A stretch of 64,000 bases of DNA from Begonia masoniana (taxonomy: Eukaryota > Streptophyta > Magnoliopsida > Cucurbitales > Begoniaceae). The translations under genes and the position numbers were made by a program. Location: contig CM039512.1 in the NCBI GenBank assembly GCA_022432975.1, positions 315,511-379,510 on the forward strand. Direction: 5' to 3'. The notes below the pieces were generated by a model. It saw only the letters and a program-made list of their open reading frames with translations. It was not told the DNA's origin and made no database searches. Of the stretch, positions 11,510-23,125 are shown piece by piece; the stretch's first letter is position 1, and each line of letters opens with the position of its first letter.

Positions 11510-12397
11510 TTACTGCCCACAGCAGATGGTATGGTCTCCTGAACCTTGTTTTTCACACATCGGACCAGAATTAGCATGACCTTTCGAATCATAAAAGGTA
11601 TCCTCCCTGGGTAGTTCCACATAATTTTTAGGGATTGAGCTCGTTGTACAGCTTTCTTTTTCTTGGTAAGTCTGACCAGGGGGGTGTGAGATTGTAATAG
11701 CAACAAACTCATATCCACCCTTTGCCATTTCTGGAGGCCACTGAACATCAACTGTCTCGATGATTGGCTCTCCAGGCAACATCAGTGCCCCTTCTTTATC
11801 CACTTGGAGCAGTGGGTGCACCATACAGATGGCTCTCATGACAGCATAGACGAACTTAAGTTCTTCAAAAGTTGGATTTCTGAACCGAAGATTTGGTGGA
11901 GATGTGCATTGAGCGACATCTATAACGGGAAATCGATCAGTCCCTGATGCTTCCAGCGCCAGAGATTTGATCATTTTCCTGTTTGAAGGAAACATCAATG
12001 ACTCCTTTTCATATGTAACTCTTAAAAGCTCAACATTACAAATCCGAACCGTTTCTCTGGAGCCAGTCATTCTTTTGGCATCATTATGAGAGCGAAACAT
12101 GTGGATTCCAATATCCCCACCATCCCCGCCAATGAATTGTAGGCAGGGAAATGGTTGCTTATTGGCAGACCAATCCGAATCTTTCCCAACTCGTACTCCA
12201 AACAGATGACCCGGACGCAACCTTTTCCACGGATCACTTCGATATAGAGCTGCCAAAGCTTTGTAAATAGACTTGATAACATTAGGAGCAATCCCATCTA
12301 CCTTCATCAGACAAGTCCCGGATGCGGGACCGAGACCGGGACCCGACCCGAATTGTTCATGGAATCTACCAAACAAGCTCTTCAAGTGTAAATCCAT
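11510..12397 (-). CDS. Plant protein of DUF7309/DUF6930 type, unknown function
   Basis: Single-exon gene of 295 residues. The N-terminus is MDLHLKSLFGRFHEQFGSG followed by a glycine/proline-rich stretch. Residues about 36-75 (ALAALYRSDPWKRLRPGHLF) resemble the DUF7309 module, in which a short helix is followed by a conserved WKRL segment. The middle part (GGDGGDIGIHMFRSHNDAKRM) resembles the DUF6930 region of plant proteins annotated as uncharacterised. There is no signal peptide, membrane segment or catalytic motif. The C-terminal 50 residues are polar and probably disordered. I chose the first ATG because the residues straight after it look conserved. Family assignment is from memory and moderately sure; the biochemical role is unknown. 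Confidence 0.8.
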   Translation of the reverse strand: MDLHLKSLFGRFHEQFGSGPGLGPASGTCLMKVDGIAPNVIKSIYKALAALYRSDPWKRLRPGHLFGVRVGKDSDWSANKQPFPCLQFIGGDGGDIGIHMFRSHNDAKRMTGSRETVRICNVELLRVTYEKESLMFPSNRKMIKSLALEASGTDRFPVIDVAQCTSPPNLRFRNPTFEELKFVYAVMRAICMVHPLLQVDKEGALMLPGEPIIETVDVQWPPEMAKGGYEFVAITISHPPGQTYQEKESCTTSSIPKNYVELPREDTFYDSKGHANSGPMCEKQGSGDHTICCGQ

Positions 12398-13424
12398 ATC
12401 GAGAACGAATCAGTCAAAAACAGATCTGGAATAGTAAATGCAGAACAATTATGAACAAGAATGTGAGTGAGTGGGATAATGAGTGAGAAAACAGGTGGTA
12501 GGTTCATAAAGAAATAGCCAATTTGACAAACCAAAAAGTTGAGAAAGGAAACAAGAGAAAGAAGCAGAAGAACAAACCAGAGGAGAAGAGGAGCTCGGCG
12601 GAGGCAAAAGGAGGGCTGCAGGAACAGATACGAAGAAGTGAGATGAATGAAAGGGGTTGAGAGCAGTCAAAGCGACAGTCAATTCAGACACAGAAGACCG
12701 GCAAAAGAGAGGGTAGTAGTAATAATGGGCATGAAATTGGGGTAGGAAGCTGTTGGAGTTGGTAAGAAGTTGTTGTATGGGCTGATAGTTAGATAGAATG
12801 GGCCTATTTTTATGATGCACTCGTAGCCCATGCTTCATTAAACTTAACGCCGGCATCAACAAATACGTCACTTGGCGATAATTTATAACTAATAATTGGA
12901 TTTAGATTAAGGGTAAAAGGAGTCGCGCTTCACTTTTCTTCTATTATTTTGGGGGAGATTGGATTCGTCGACTACAAATAAGTTTTGTCGCGTGTGTAAC
13001 GTAATGTAGCAGGCGTGGATGGAACCATAGTTTTAGTTCTTTTTAAAAAATTCAAATGCCGTTGACTCCCTGCTCATCCCCTTTTAGGTAAACGCCGGTG
13101 GCTGAAATTTGGTCGGATTCATACATAAAACGAAACCAGATGAGTAGAGGATAGGCTTCCTTTTTGACCTTGGACTCGCCTTCTTCATGGAATCCTATGT
13201 CCATCTGCTTTCCCTCACAACTTCTTCTCCTCCATTGTTAAGTGTAAAGTCTGATCTGATCCACAGGCCAAATCTGATGGAGATGCTATCCTTTTTGCAT
13301 GATGATGCATGCAAAGGGCCAGCTCATTTCCATATATTAAATTCTTCATCTCCCTTGCCAACTAAAAATGAAATGACCTCATTTACTTGTCTATGACCCA
13401 CACTTGTCACTTCAAATGTGTGTG
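12398..13424. other. Intergenic, probable promoters of two divergent genes
   Basis: The interval lies between the start of the minus-strand DUF7309-type gene and the plus-strand small gene. Two ORFs (minus 12,449-12,871, plus 13,187-13,396) lack recognisable domains and look like chance frames in leader and promoter DNA. Confidence 0.5.
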
Positions 13425-13440
13425 TATATATATATATATA
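13425..13440 (+). promoter_or_regulatory. TATA-rich core promoter candidate
   Basis: Eight TA dinucleotides lie 104-119 bp upstream of the ATG at 13,544, followed by a pyrimidine-rich leader (CTTCCTTCTCTCCCTGCTC) typical of plant 5' UTRs. A simple repeat by chance is the alternative. Confidence 0.45.
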
Positions 13441-13543
13441 CAAGGCCAGGGAAGCAGCGTATGTCCATCGTTACAAATATATTCATACCTTCCTTCTCTC
13501 CCTGCTCTAGATCAGCTCTAAGGCTGGTCACTCAAAAGAGGAA

Positions 13544-13840
13544 ATGACTGCTCATTTCAGGAGGCCACAACCACAAGCGTATGCAAAAATAGAGAGAGAA
13601 GACCCAGAAGACATTGTCCATCGACGCGCGCAGTTCTTGATCTACAAAGTGCTGGAGAGAGCAGATTCTATGAGCAGGCCTTCGTGTACCAGAATCAGAA
13701 TTCGCAGGTTGAAGATCAGAATTGGGAAGAGGTTAAAGAGGCTTAAGAAGATTATGTTTCTCCCTTTATCTTCTACTAAGAGTCTACTTTACAAACACCT
13801 TTTCCTGCTGCTTACAACCCGTAAGCACTTGTTTAATTAG
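13544..13840 (+). CDS. Small basic plant protein, unknown function
   Basis: Intronless ORF of 98 residues. The centre, HRRAQFLIYKVLERAD followed by RIRIRRLKIRIGKRLKRLKK, is strongly basic and amphipathic, then a hydrophobic and serine-rich tail follows. The order of a short polar N-terminus, an RRAQFL helix and an arginine/lysine helix looks like a plant-specific small-protein group I have seen without a known function, but I cannot name it. A TATA-like stretch and pyrimidine-rich leader precede the ATG at the right distance, which supports it as a gene. Nuclear or membrane-associated placement is possible from the basic helix but is inference only. Confidence 0.55.
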   Translation: MTAHFRRPQPQAYAKIEREDPEDIVHRRAQFLIYKVLERADSMSRPSCTRIRIRRLKIRIGKRLKRLKKIMFLPLSSTKSLLYKHLFLLLTTRKHLFN

Positions 13841-14060
13841 ATGCGGGCTCTGCTTTTCATATTTCTCTTTTGGTGTGGTTCTTTTAAAGTTAACACGACA
13901 TCAAGGATGAAATGAAACTTTGCTTTAATTGTCCTCCAGATGATGAAATGAAACTTTGCTTTAATTGTCCTCCTTTATGGAAGATAGATGCATAGTACAG
14001 GTACAGAACAATAATTTCCTAGTGGGAGCTGTAAATGTTGAAAAAGAAATCCAATAACAG

Positions 14061-15037
14061 TCATTCTCCGGCGTTTCCTTTGGGTGCCCATTTGTCCATT
14101 CGCTGCTTTGCCTTCTCCACCTGTAAATTTCACAAACAAATCCAATAACAATTAACACCAACACCAGCAGCTTAACTGCGTGAGTAATACCCATCAAAAG
14201 AACAAAACTCACTTCTTTATTCCAGTCCGTCCGAAATGTTACCCATAATAAAATCACCGTCTGCATCACCGTTCCTCCTATCATTCCCGACCAAATTCCC
14301 TGGATATTACGACTGTGTTAAGCTAAGAATCCGAAAACTTTTGAGCAGAAAAGTAGAACACCTTGGCGCCGAGGTCGCAGTTGAATCCGAGAAAGAAGCC
14401 CAGAGGAATGCCGACTACGTAATAACAACCCACGTTGACACCCGCCACAAAAGCTTGCCACCCACACCCTACAGCCACTCCTGCTCATTCCAGCCACAAA
14501 AGCTTAACAATATCTCTCTGTCTTGCTATTATAATTGGTTCACATTCATTGCTTTTTCGAAACTCTAGTTAGTATGTACCTGATAAAACAGGCTGAATTC
14601 CGTTGAGAACGAGAGTAACGGCCAAGAAAGGGCAGAGATCTGAGACTGCGTTAGCCACCGTCTCACCCTCCGTAAAAGCGTAGCTAATGACATGCCGGAG
14701 TGAGAGCACGACCGCCGCTTCTGCTAGAGCAATGACGAACGAAACCAAGGTCACCATCGCCACGGAGAACGCAGCAGACTTGGGATTTCCAGCCCCAAGC
14801 TCGTTGCTCACTCTAACACTGAACACACGAGAAACAAATTACCATCCTTAACCTAGAGAGGAAAAGAGAGAGGGTACCTTGCCGCTGCATTAAATCCAAC
14901 TGCTACCATGAACAACATCCCTGAAACTGCCATGCTGTCCAACAAAATATATTATTTTAACATGAAATCTAGATTAAAAACTGAACCGTTTATAAGTGAG
15001 GAAATCATCCTTGTTTTTAATCGCTTTGGTATTTTCG

Positions 15038-15101
<64 letters not shown>

Positions 15102-16437
15102 AACGAATCATGCAGTGATTTTTTAATCCGGCATGTCTACAGACTGCTTCATATTTGTTAAGATAAGTTGATATGAAATACAAAAGAGAAGCAGTTTAAA
15201 AGATTGTAATATATTATTGGAGTAGCATGTGCAAATGGGGCAGCCCCCCTAAATATGATGACAGAGTATGTGACAAAGTTGCAATTCTACGACATGCAAT
15301 TTCTGAAAAATGAAAAAAAAAAAAAAACTCGCTAAATTAAATCTCTTTTGATTACCAAACTGCAAGAGAATCTAGAGCAAGTTGAGGATTGTTGAGCAGT
15401 CCAGCGATCAAAACAAGTATCTGAAAGTACCAGGTTTCTAAGCACAGCATCACTGCCGACGCAGCTGACAATTTCCAGAACTCGACAAGACCTGAAAACG
15501 CCAGCAAACTAAACCCCTGCCAGGTTTGCCGGCATCGGAGACTCTTCAATATGTAACAGAACTGAGCTCCCACTATGACCCACCATGAAAAGCTCAAAAC
15601 CAGGGAGGCTCCAATCAGTCCTAACCCAAGCTTGTAAACAGCCAGCCAGCTCACGAGGAGGTGCATGCCAAGACTGGCGGCCGATATGTAGGCGCTCGGA
15701 GCTACTATGCTCTGCGCTTGGAGGAATTTTTGTATAGGGAAGTTTACAGCATAAGCAAAGATCTGAGGGATAAGGCCGTAGACAAAGACCTGAGCATCAG
15801 ATGCAAGATCTGCAGGTTCTCCAAGCAACATCAATATTGATTTGGAAAACAGGTAGACCACCATTAATGGGAGACCGAGCAAAGCTAGAACCACCGTTGA
15901 TCGTTGCAGATATATGCCTAGCATTTCATATCTCTGGGCTCCGTACGCTTGCCCGCATAGAGTTTCAACTGCACTTCCCATTCCCAACTGCAACCATACA
16001 AACATATACATTGTCCATCATAATTATAACTGGAAAAATGAAATTTAGTTACAAAATTAATTGATCCATGCAGAACGTAGATGTTGTGTGGATACCATGA
16101 GCCCGTAGGCCAAGAGCTGGATTCCGCTGTTGCCAAGAGAGGCAGCAGCAAGCTGAAGATTGCCGAGATGGCCAGCAAAGACACGGGTGGAGAGCGACAT
16201 GGAATTGTTGATCAAGTAAACCATGACGGCTGGTGCAGCCAACCGGAAGAGGAGCCTAAGCTCCATCAATGAAGCTAAAGTTAGCCTCTGTACCCACGGA
16301 AGCTGCTGGTCGGATAGCACTTGTTCGAGCCCCTTGCAGTTGGACTTCTGTTGGAGTTGGGGTGGAGAGGCGGCCTCCTCCTCCTCCCCACAAACAGAAC
16401 TTAAGATCGGCTGCCGGAGATCATCAGGAGACTCCAT
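14061..16437 (-). CDS. MATE efflux transporter, DTX37-40-like
   Basis: Seven exons on the minus strand: 16,096-16,437; 15,356-15,987; 14,878-14,934; 14,580-14,818; 14,362-14,480; 14,213-14,299; 14,061-14,120. All junctions are GT-AG and the joined frame is 1,536 nt, 511 residues plus stop. A polar N-terminus (about 60 residues) is followed by twelve expected membrane helices in two MatE halves. Diagnostic motifs are [17 protein letters not shown] in exon 2, NEAs of the family such as [17 protein letters not shown] across exons 3-4, [11 protein letters not shown] in exon 5 and GIWSGMIGG in exon 6. MATE proteins export organic compounds in exchange for protons at the plasma membrane or tonoplast; the substrate cannot be read from sequence. 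The closest family members I know are Arabidopsis DTX37-40. I chose MESPDD as start; an in-frame upstream ATG at 16,476 would add 13 residues. Intron 2 carries a long AC/AT microsatellite. Confidence 0.93.
15045..15102. repeat. Compound AC/AT microsatellite in MATE intron 2
   Basis: About 18 AC units are followed directly by about 10 AT units inside the intron between MATE exons 2 and 3. The compound repeat is likely to vary in length between individuals. Confidence 0.95.
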
Positions 16438-17004
16438 AGTAAACGAGGAGTGGTGCAGTGAAAATGGAAGCTGCAAAATGTCGTTAAATAGATCTTGGGA
16501 AGGACGAAGAATGTGAGACCGGGACCATCTATTTAGAATATCATGTAGAAGTGAATGTCTTTGTTTTGTAAAATGGTCACATCACACATTTAAAGTCGAG
16601 AAAGGGAAGCTGGTTTTTGGAATTACTCGAATGTGTTTGTGGATGTTACGAATTGAGTTACCAGTCCTCAGCCAGAAAACAAACAGAAAGAGAGCCCACC
16701 GCCATGGCAGAAGACAACGAAGAGGAGATGAGATATTCATGAACTCCATTCCAGTCGTATAATTACAAAGAAAACAATCCTCATTTTCCTACATTTTCTT
16801 TACAAAAATGTTATTGCATCCAAGAATCATGAATCGATGAGACACGAAACACAGACTTGATACCACCATCTGACATCTTCTATTCACAGGGATAGGGACC
16901 AGATACTCCCCCACTATAAGAATTCATTTCCCCAAGAATTTGTCTCCTTCGTTGTATTCCCATTCCGTGATGGCGTGATCGTCACAAAATAATGTTCGTT
17001 AACA
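16438..17004. other. Intergenic between MATE start and GPI-protein gene end
   Basis: This holds the MATE promoter and the 3' UTR of the next minus-strand gene. I see no ORF or RNA gene. Confidence 0.5.
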
Positions 17005-19738
17005 TTAAAAAAGCATCATCAGGATCACGCACAAAGCTATGCGCAGAACAAAGACCGCGCCTTCGTTGTACAAGCCTGAAAAACATTATAAAGAACCAAT
17101 CATAGAACCTTTTTCCTCGCACGTTTTTAGTGTTTGATTAGTAGAATCACCGATTCAAACTTGATTGCATAGTCTTCATGTCACTATCATCACTACTTCA
17201 ACCTTCAGAGGCTGAGCTTTTTGTCCCTACTAGCTCTTGGACTTTCAAAATAATACCACAGGCTATACGTCTCACTTCAATTCTTGTATTTGTTTTGAAT
17301 AATAAAGAACGTGTTTCTATTTCTATCCACTTTTAGATCCTCTACAACTATTGATCTTTCACTCATCTCTCATCTATTAAAACCATAAATTACATTATTC
17401 CAAGCTTCGTTGAGTATCCGATCGACCATTTTTATAAGCCAAAGTTTTTTCCTAAAAAAAAAAATACTAAAGAAAGAATCTATACCATTTTGAGCAGATG
17501 CTGCTGCAGGAAGTGCCGGGATTTTGACAGCTGCAATAAAACATGAAGATCTTGAGAATAAGATAAGAATCAAAATACTTGCAACGCAGGTGAAATCCCC
17601 CCAGATATTAGTAATTAAACTAAAGCTTGCGTGACATCCTTTGTTTCCAAAATGTACAATCTCTCTCTCTTACTCTCTCTCCCCAAACGAGTATTTAGAA
17701 GAATGGCACAGTAAACAAACTTTTATTGCATGATGAAGATGTCGCTAGAGATGAGGAAGGCCATGGAGCTGGAATATTGTCATTTAGATCACAAAGGAAG
17801 CTAATCCCAGAGGAAACATCAAAGGTTGCATCAGAAGGCAAGCTCGGTAAAAGGCATCCAGCTTCTGTTGCAAGAAACGATGAATACATTTGGGTCACAG
17901 AAGAACAAAAGGGAAGCTAGGACGACAACATAAATCAACAAAAAAATAACACCAGCTTTCAGTTAGTCGAGAATAGTTACCTTGACTTCCCACTAAATTA
18001 TCAAAAGAGTCGATCATCGCATCAAAGCAAAACCATGAAAACAACAACAAAAATTCAGCATCTCCTTAGATTCTTGAGGAAAAGAATACATGCAAAGAAT
18101 CATCTAATCAACTAAAAACTAAAAACAAGCACCTTGGAGAGAGAAATCCTTGAGGCTTATGTGACAGAGGCTATAAACATTTTGAGTAATATTTGACCTT
18201 CTTAGTTTCATTCCTAAAGAAGCAGCACAATCCAAAGCTTGCAAGTTGGTTATGAAACTCTGCTTCTGCAGGTGGGACACATAGCTTTCCATAGCCATGC
18301 AACACGCTGTTTGATTACTTATGTCATTGCCACAGCCCTTGACAACATTTTTCATGTTAGGGAAAACCAGGGGACAAACTGTCAAGAACATATGACAAAA
18401 CATCTAAGATATAGTTGTCCTTGTAAAGAAATGAGACAATTTTATTTACATAATTTACTCCAAACGCACCTTTATTAACATTGCAATTGGACAAGCCCCT
18501 AAGGACTTCCTTAGCCATAGAAGGTTTAAGTTTGCTTGCTAGCCATCGTTGGACTATAACTTTGCAGTCATGAATCCAATTCAAATGCTCGGGTAAGACC
18601 TCAGAGCCCTCCAGGCTCAAAGCATCAGAAGATTTCAATGCAATCTTGGTGGCAGCTTCCGATATGGCATTCTGACAAGTAGCATCGCAGCATTCTCTTA
18701 CAGGATCAATCTTCCCACAGGCATCAAGCAATTTAGAAGTATCCACGGTGCTTTCGAACTCCTGAACATCTTTGACTGGGCAAGATCCTTCTGTTAGATT
18801 CGATGAACGAATTGAACATATATGATTTAGACTATCGCTTCCACCCTGTGCAACCAAAATCTGTTCAATATCTGAGAGGCAATATTCAGCAAGGGTTCCA
18901 TTCAAAGCGAGTATATTAGTATCTCTACTTGATTGCCCAATGAGAACTGCAATTGTAGCTTCCAATTGTGGACAACAAATTACATTAGCTAACAATGGAG
19001 CAAAAACAGTCCAGCAATCAATTGCTGTCATGCTCATCAAGCTTTCCGAAGCAGTGAAGTTTAGGATGCACATGCCTGTAATAGAGGCAAGAAATCACTC
19101 TAAAAATCAAATTAACAAATTACCCGGACCCATAATTTCAAAAATATAATTGCAAAATAATAGTTGGAAGTAACAACGGAAAGAAAATCAATGTAGAAAG
19201 ACCTGATAGTTTAGGAACAGAAGTGTTAGTGAATGGTGCCAGAGGTGAAGGTGCAAGAAGAGGCAGGAAGGGTTGAGGAGCCCCAGTTGGAGAAAGCTCC
19301 GGCAAAAATGCATCTCTTTGTTTACCCGCTGAGAGATGGCCTTCGACTAAACTGAAGGTGCCGCAAAAAGATTCGCCGAACCCTATACAACAATGAACAG
19401 ATGAGATAATGATAGTGCAAGATTGATATCAAATACCCCCAGGACTTTTAACAGCTTCAAGCACAAGCCAAATCACACTCGCAATTTCCGGGAAACCCAC
19501 TACTCAAACAGCTCAAAACAATGTAAAATCGAGCAATATAGGTACATATACAATGTAGAGAAAATTAACAGGGACCCAACTGACATAAGCTCATAGATCA
19601 TGCAAAATGAAATTATTGAAAACCCAGTTAGAGGAGCAAAATTAGCGCTTTCTGCACCCAGCACTTACACAGGGAGAGTAGAAATGCTCGTAGAAGAAGG
19701 GAGTAGAGACGGAGCTGGTGGATCGGCCTCTCTTTCAT
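17005..19738 (-). CDS. GPI-anchored cysteine-rich protein, At1g61900-like
   Basis: Seven exons on the minus strand: 19,669-19,738; 19,203-19,382; 18,470-19,075; 18,133-18,378; 17,721-17,864; 17,486-17,530; 17,005-17,075. All are GT-AG and the joined frame is 1,362 nt, 453 residues. Order: signal peptide (leucine-rich residues 10-23), a proline-rich spacer (residues about 50-75), then two cysteine-rich parts (CWTVFAPLLANVICCPQLEA; VRECCDATCQ; VCPLVFPNM; QTACCMAMESYV) of the SPARK-like type, and a C-terminal hydrophobic tail after NEGA (VFVLRIALCVILMMLF), the layout for GPI attachment at the plasma membrane. The paired CC motifs suggest disulfide bonding. It matches the uncharacterised Arabidopsis protein At1g61900 as I remember it; no molecular function is established. 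The Arabidopsis gene also lies next to a MATE gene. Confidence 0.92.
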
Positions 19739-20921
19739 CCTTTCCCTTTCTCTTTTGTTACTTAGAAAAAGAAATAGACTAGAGTCGAATTGGAAAAAGA
19801 AAAGGGAGCAACAGAGTGGTCGAGAAGCATCAAACTTAGAACAGAGAAACTGGTTCAGGGTAAGTAAGGAGAAAAATGAGGAGGGAGAGGGAGTATGAGA
19901 GAGAAGCCATGAATGAGTTTCAAAGCAGTGGGGACGAAGACAGGTCGAGTAATAGCAAACAGCTGTCTTGCTTGGTAAGGACTGAGGAATCAGACCCCAC
20001 AACTCAAAGTGACCCAAAAAATCAGATGCAACGGCCTCTGCGCATTAATGCCTTTCGCCAACCTCCTCCGCCTCTGCTCCTCCTCCTTCACAGTTCACAC
20101 GCCACCCTCAGCACGTGCTTGGCGTGATTTTTCTTTGCCTCGCCCATGTGGGTTAGATTCTCAGCTATCGGAGCTCCCGACAAGACACCATCATCTCCGA
20201 TGCCACGGCGATGGAGTAGCCTGAATCAGAAAAAATAAAAATAAAAAAAATCCAAATTCAAGGTAAATCATCATTAATGATGAACACGGATGATAACCAA
20301 ACAAGCGCTAAAGGAAGCAGCACCTGCCCAAATTGAATGCTTTATTGCTGGGCTCAGCTTCATTATGGGCTCCCACACTCGCTAGGATCAATGAGCTTTT
20401 TTAGGTAGTCAATTCAATTCTTAGCCGCTTTGCTCTGGCTCAGTAATTACTCCAACAACCTCACTTGACACTACTAATCTTCTTCTTTTAAATGGGAGAG
20501 TTATTGTTATCATAAACTTACGAAAAACTTTGACATTGTTTTTTTCATTTGCATGTGTAATGTGTATGGGGGATGGAAAATATATAATGTGAATCAGGAG
20601 AATTAATGTTGGGGCAGGGCAACCAATGAAACCGAGTCCTCCCACGCATTAATATTATGTTCATGCATTAAAGGCACGTTATAATATTGAGTTGAGATAA
20701 AAAACCATGGCAACGATGTAGAAAAAACCAATCCAACCTCTGAAAGCCGACTGCTTTGTGCTTTCGAAATATTGAATCATAAAGGTGCAAACCCATTGTT
20801 TATTTCTGGAACAGCGAAAGAATACAGCGCCAAATATTTACCCAAAGCTATACTCAAATAATTAAACCAATGAATTTAATAAATGCACGTCCCTCTTCTT
20901 CATCGCACCTCGGGCTCCAGC
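19739..20921. other. Intergenic, promoter and leader of the GPI-protein gene
   Basis: Purine-rich leader sequence lies immediately upstream of 19,738. ORFs at 19,628-20,224 on both strands lack domains. A TTTATT at 20,799-20,804 is an AATAAA on the minus strand, 118 bp after the stop of the next gene, and may be its poly(A) signal. Confidence 0.45.
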
Positions 20922-21257
20922 CTAATTGACTTCCGGAATGCTTTGAAGAGCGGGCCTCCATGACCCATGATGCCCCAACCCATAACCATCACTCCCGTTC
21001 ATCATCCGCCCCAGCACCTGCTCCATTGTCAAATCCTGCAGCTCCACGCTAGCCACCAATTTCTCAAGCTGCTTCTTTGTCATCTTTATCTTAACCACTC
21101 TGACATTGTCGGATTCCGATGAAGAGTGTGAAGAAGTTTCTTTGGAACCTAGAAGCCATTCTTTCTGGGCATTCTCTACTTCATTGGCCATTCTCGGCGA
21201 TACAGAGTCGTCGGCCCACACTAACGTTGACGATTCTCGTCTGCAGCAGTTTCCCAT
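20922..21257 (-). CDS. Small MGNC protein, probably N-acylated, unknown function
   Basis: Intronless, 111 residues from the ATG at 21,257. The N-terminus MGNCCRRESS has glycine 2 for myristoylation and cysteines 4 and 5 for palmitoylation, so plasma-membrane attachment is likely. The middle (DNVRVVKIKMTKKQLEKLVAS, then LTMEQVLGRMM) contains a charged beta-strand and helix pattern seen in a family of short plant MGNC proteins without assigned function. An in-frame upstream ATG would add MRKKKKN from a poly-A run; I reject it because it would remove the acylation site and starts in low-complexity DNA. Confidence 0.75.
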   Translation of the reverse strand: MGNCCRRESSTLVWADDSVSPRMANEVENAQKEWLLGSKETSSHSSSESDNVRVVKIKMTKKQLEKLVASVELQDLTMEQVLGRMMNGSDGYGLGHHGSWRPALQSIPEVN

Positions 21258-23067
21258 GTTTTTTTTTTTTTTCCTCAAATATTTGCGTGTTTTGGAAAGA
21301 GGTTTCGATAATGAAGAGTTCAGGTTTTATAGAATGGTGGTGAGGATTGGGAGGCAGAAGAAAGGAAGATGTCAAATTAGAGAAAGAACGATCCAATCGT
21401 AGGATAAGAGAGAACTTATATGACAATTTGATCTGAAAAGTTTGGTTTGTTGACCAAAAGACATACATCCACCCACTTAGCCATCTACCATGCGGGACCC
21501 GAAGCTGATTGAGGCTAAACTTGTTTTGGCGGTGACCTCTGAAGCTCCGCAACATTGCCTGCGGGGAGAGAGAGAGAGAGAGAGGAATTCGCAAAATGGG
21601 GAAGGAAAGAAATGAATTGGGGAGTGTGAAATGGTGGAGCCAAGGCATCTTAAAATTCAGATGAAAGTGTGAAAAGGAGTGAAATGGGGATCTTTGACTT
21701 TAGTTTTTGGTTCAAAGCTAGAGGCTTCCAATGGAATTCTTCCTTGGCAATATTCCTTTCATACACCACGCCTAATCCGCTACGTGCTTACTCTCTTTGT
21801 ATTCCACGTACCCACTAATCAACTTTTCAGCCACTCAACAAGCTCTTAGCTTTTGATAGACGACATGGACATTCAAATCTCTATGATGGCACGCTATCAC
21901 TGATTTACTATTTTAATGACAAGGAGCCATCCCTAGAACATCACTTATTACCTTTATGATCATGTATTTGTAAGAAAAGAAACAAAGTATTCATCTTTAT
22001 CTTTGACAAGATCATACCTTTTATCTTTTTTTTTATATTTTGAGTAGAAGATGGTAGAAGAATATAGTTAATTGGATGGGCCAATTGTGGTTGATAAAGC
22101 AGAGGATAGATCCACCTGATCGATGGCAGGAGACATATCGTGGAATAGAAACAGATAATGTGTTATAGGATTCTCATCGTCTCAAAAATGGGATTCCAAA
22201 ATGCAAGCTCCAGTTTGTTTTCAAACTAGTGTCTGATGAAAAGATTGTTTCAACATCAACAAGATAATTCAAATTAAGGAAAGTGGACTAGCCGATCGAT
22301 GATAGTTATATATTGTTAAAAAGAATTCCCGTGGTTTGGCAGTTGTGTTATTGATGAGATAGAAAGTGCAACGAAGGAACATGGAATGGGCGATGAATGC
22401 AGCGTCAGAGAGGTGGACGCAGACAGTGCAAGTGGTTTTTGTTGGGACGTAATTGTTAATTCTACTTTGATTTTCCTGTATGGGTGGGGGATTAACTATT
22501 AAGAATTCTGCACAATGATGAGAAGTCTAATTTAGTAATGCATTATGAGAAATCATGCAACTCTGGATCCCCTTCCTCCACCTGTGATAGTAATTGCCCA
22601 CCTACCAAAATATAAAATTTCCTGAAAGACGTTGCTGCTTTAACTTCTTTTGATGATTTTATTGTGTCGGCTGCTCAACTGTAGTCCAGTCCATTACGCT
22701 GTCCTAGTGTTTGAAGTTGGAACCTCATCCTCTGTCTTTTTCTTTGTCCCTGTACTTCCCATCTCTGTGTACCCCTGCAGGCCCTTCTATCTTGATGTTT
22801 CTTATTTTGTTTGTCACCATGAAAACTCTGAACTGAAGGTTTTGCTTTGTATGCGAATGGAGCAAAGAGATAGGACTCGTACGCATAATAAAACATCACC
22901 ACTGAGATAGTAAAAGTTAAAACACCCAAGGCACAAAAGATTACACAGAACCCCATAAACAAGAATCTCAGGAGCAAATAACAATGGATCTTTACAGAGG
23001 ATGAGAGTCATGAGAGCTTGCAACAAACAGAACTAATCACGAAGCAACAAGTCCAAAGCCACTTTCT
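21258..23067. other. Intergenic, no gene seen
   Basis: A T-run at 21,258-21,272 and a GA repeat at 21,571-21,591 lie in what is probably the leader of the MGNC gene. From 21,650 to 22,650 I see AT-rich DNA without coding signal. The ORFs at 22,650-23,030 overlap the expected 3' UTR of the peroxidase and lack domains. Confidence 0.5.
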
Positions 23068-23073
23068 TTTATT
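23068..23073 (-). terminator. Poly(A) signal candidate of the peroxidase gene
   Basis: AATAAA on the minus strand, 53 bp after the stop codon. It is the canonical hexamer but short enough to occur by chance. Confidence 0.4.
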
Positions 23074-23125
23074 GAGCCATCATCTCCACCAGGAGAAGAG
23101 AGGGGGGAAAAGTAGAGGGAGTTGA

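Noticed and set aside
12449..12871. Minus-strand ORF of 140 residues upstream of the DUF7309-type gene
   Set aside because: It has no domain, is low in complexity (serine and phenylalanine rich) and lies where the leader and promoter of the next gene are expected.
15045..15102. Possible regulatory element in MATE intron 2
   Set aside because: It is a plain AC/AT microsatellite; nothing else supports function.
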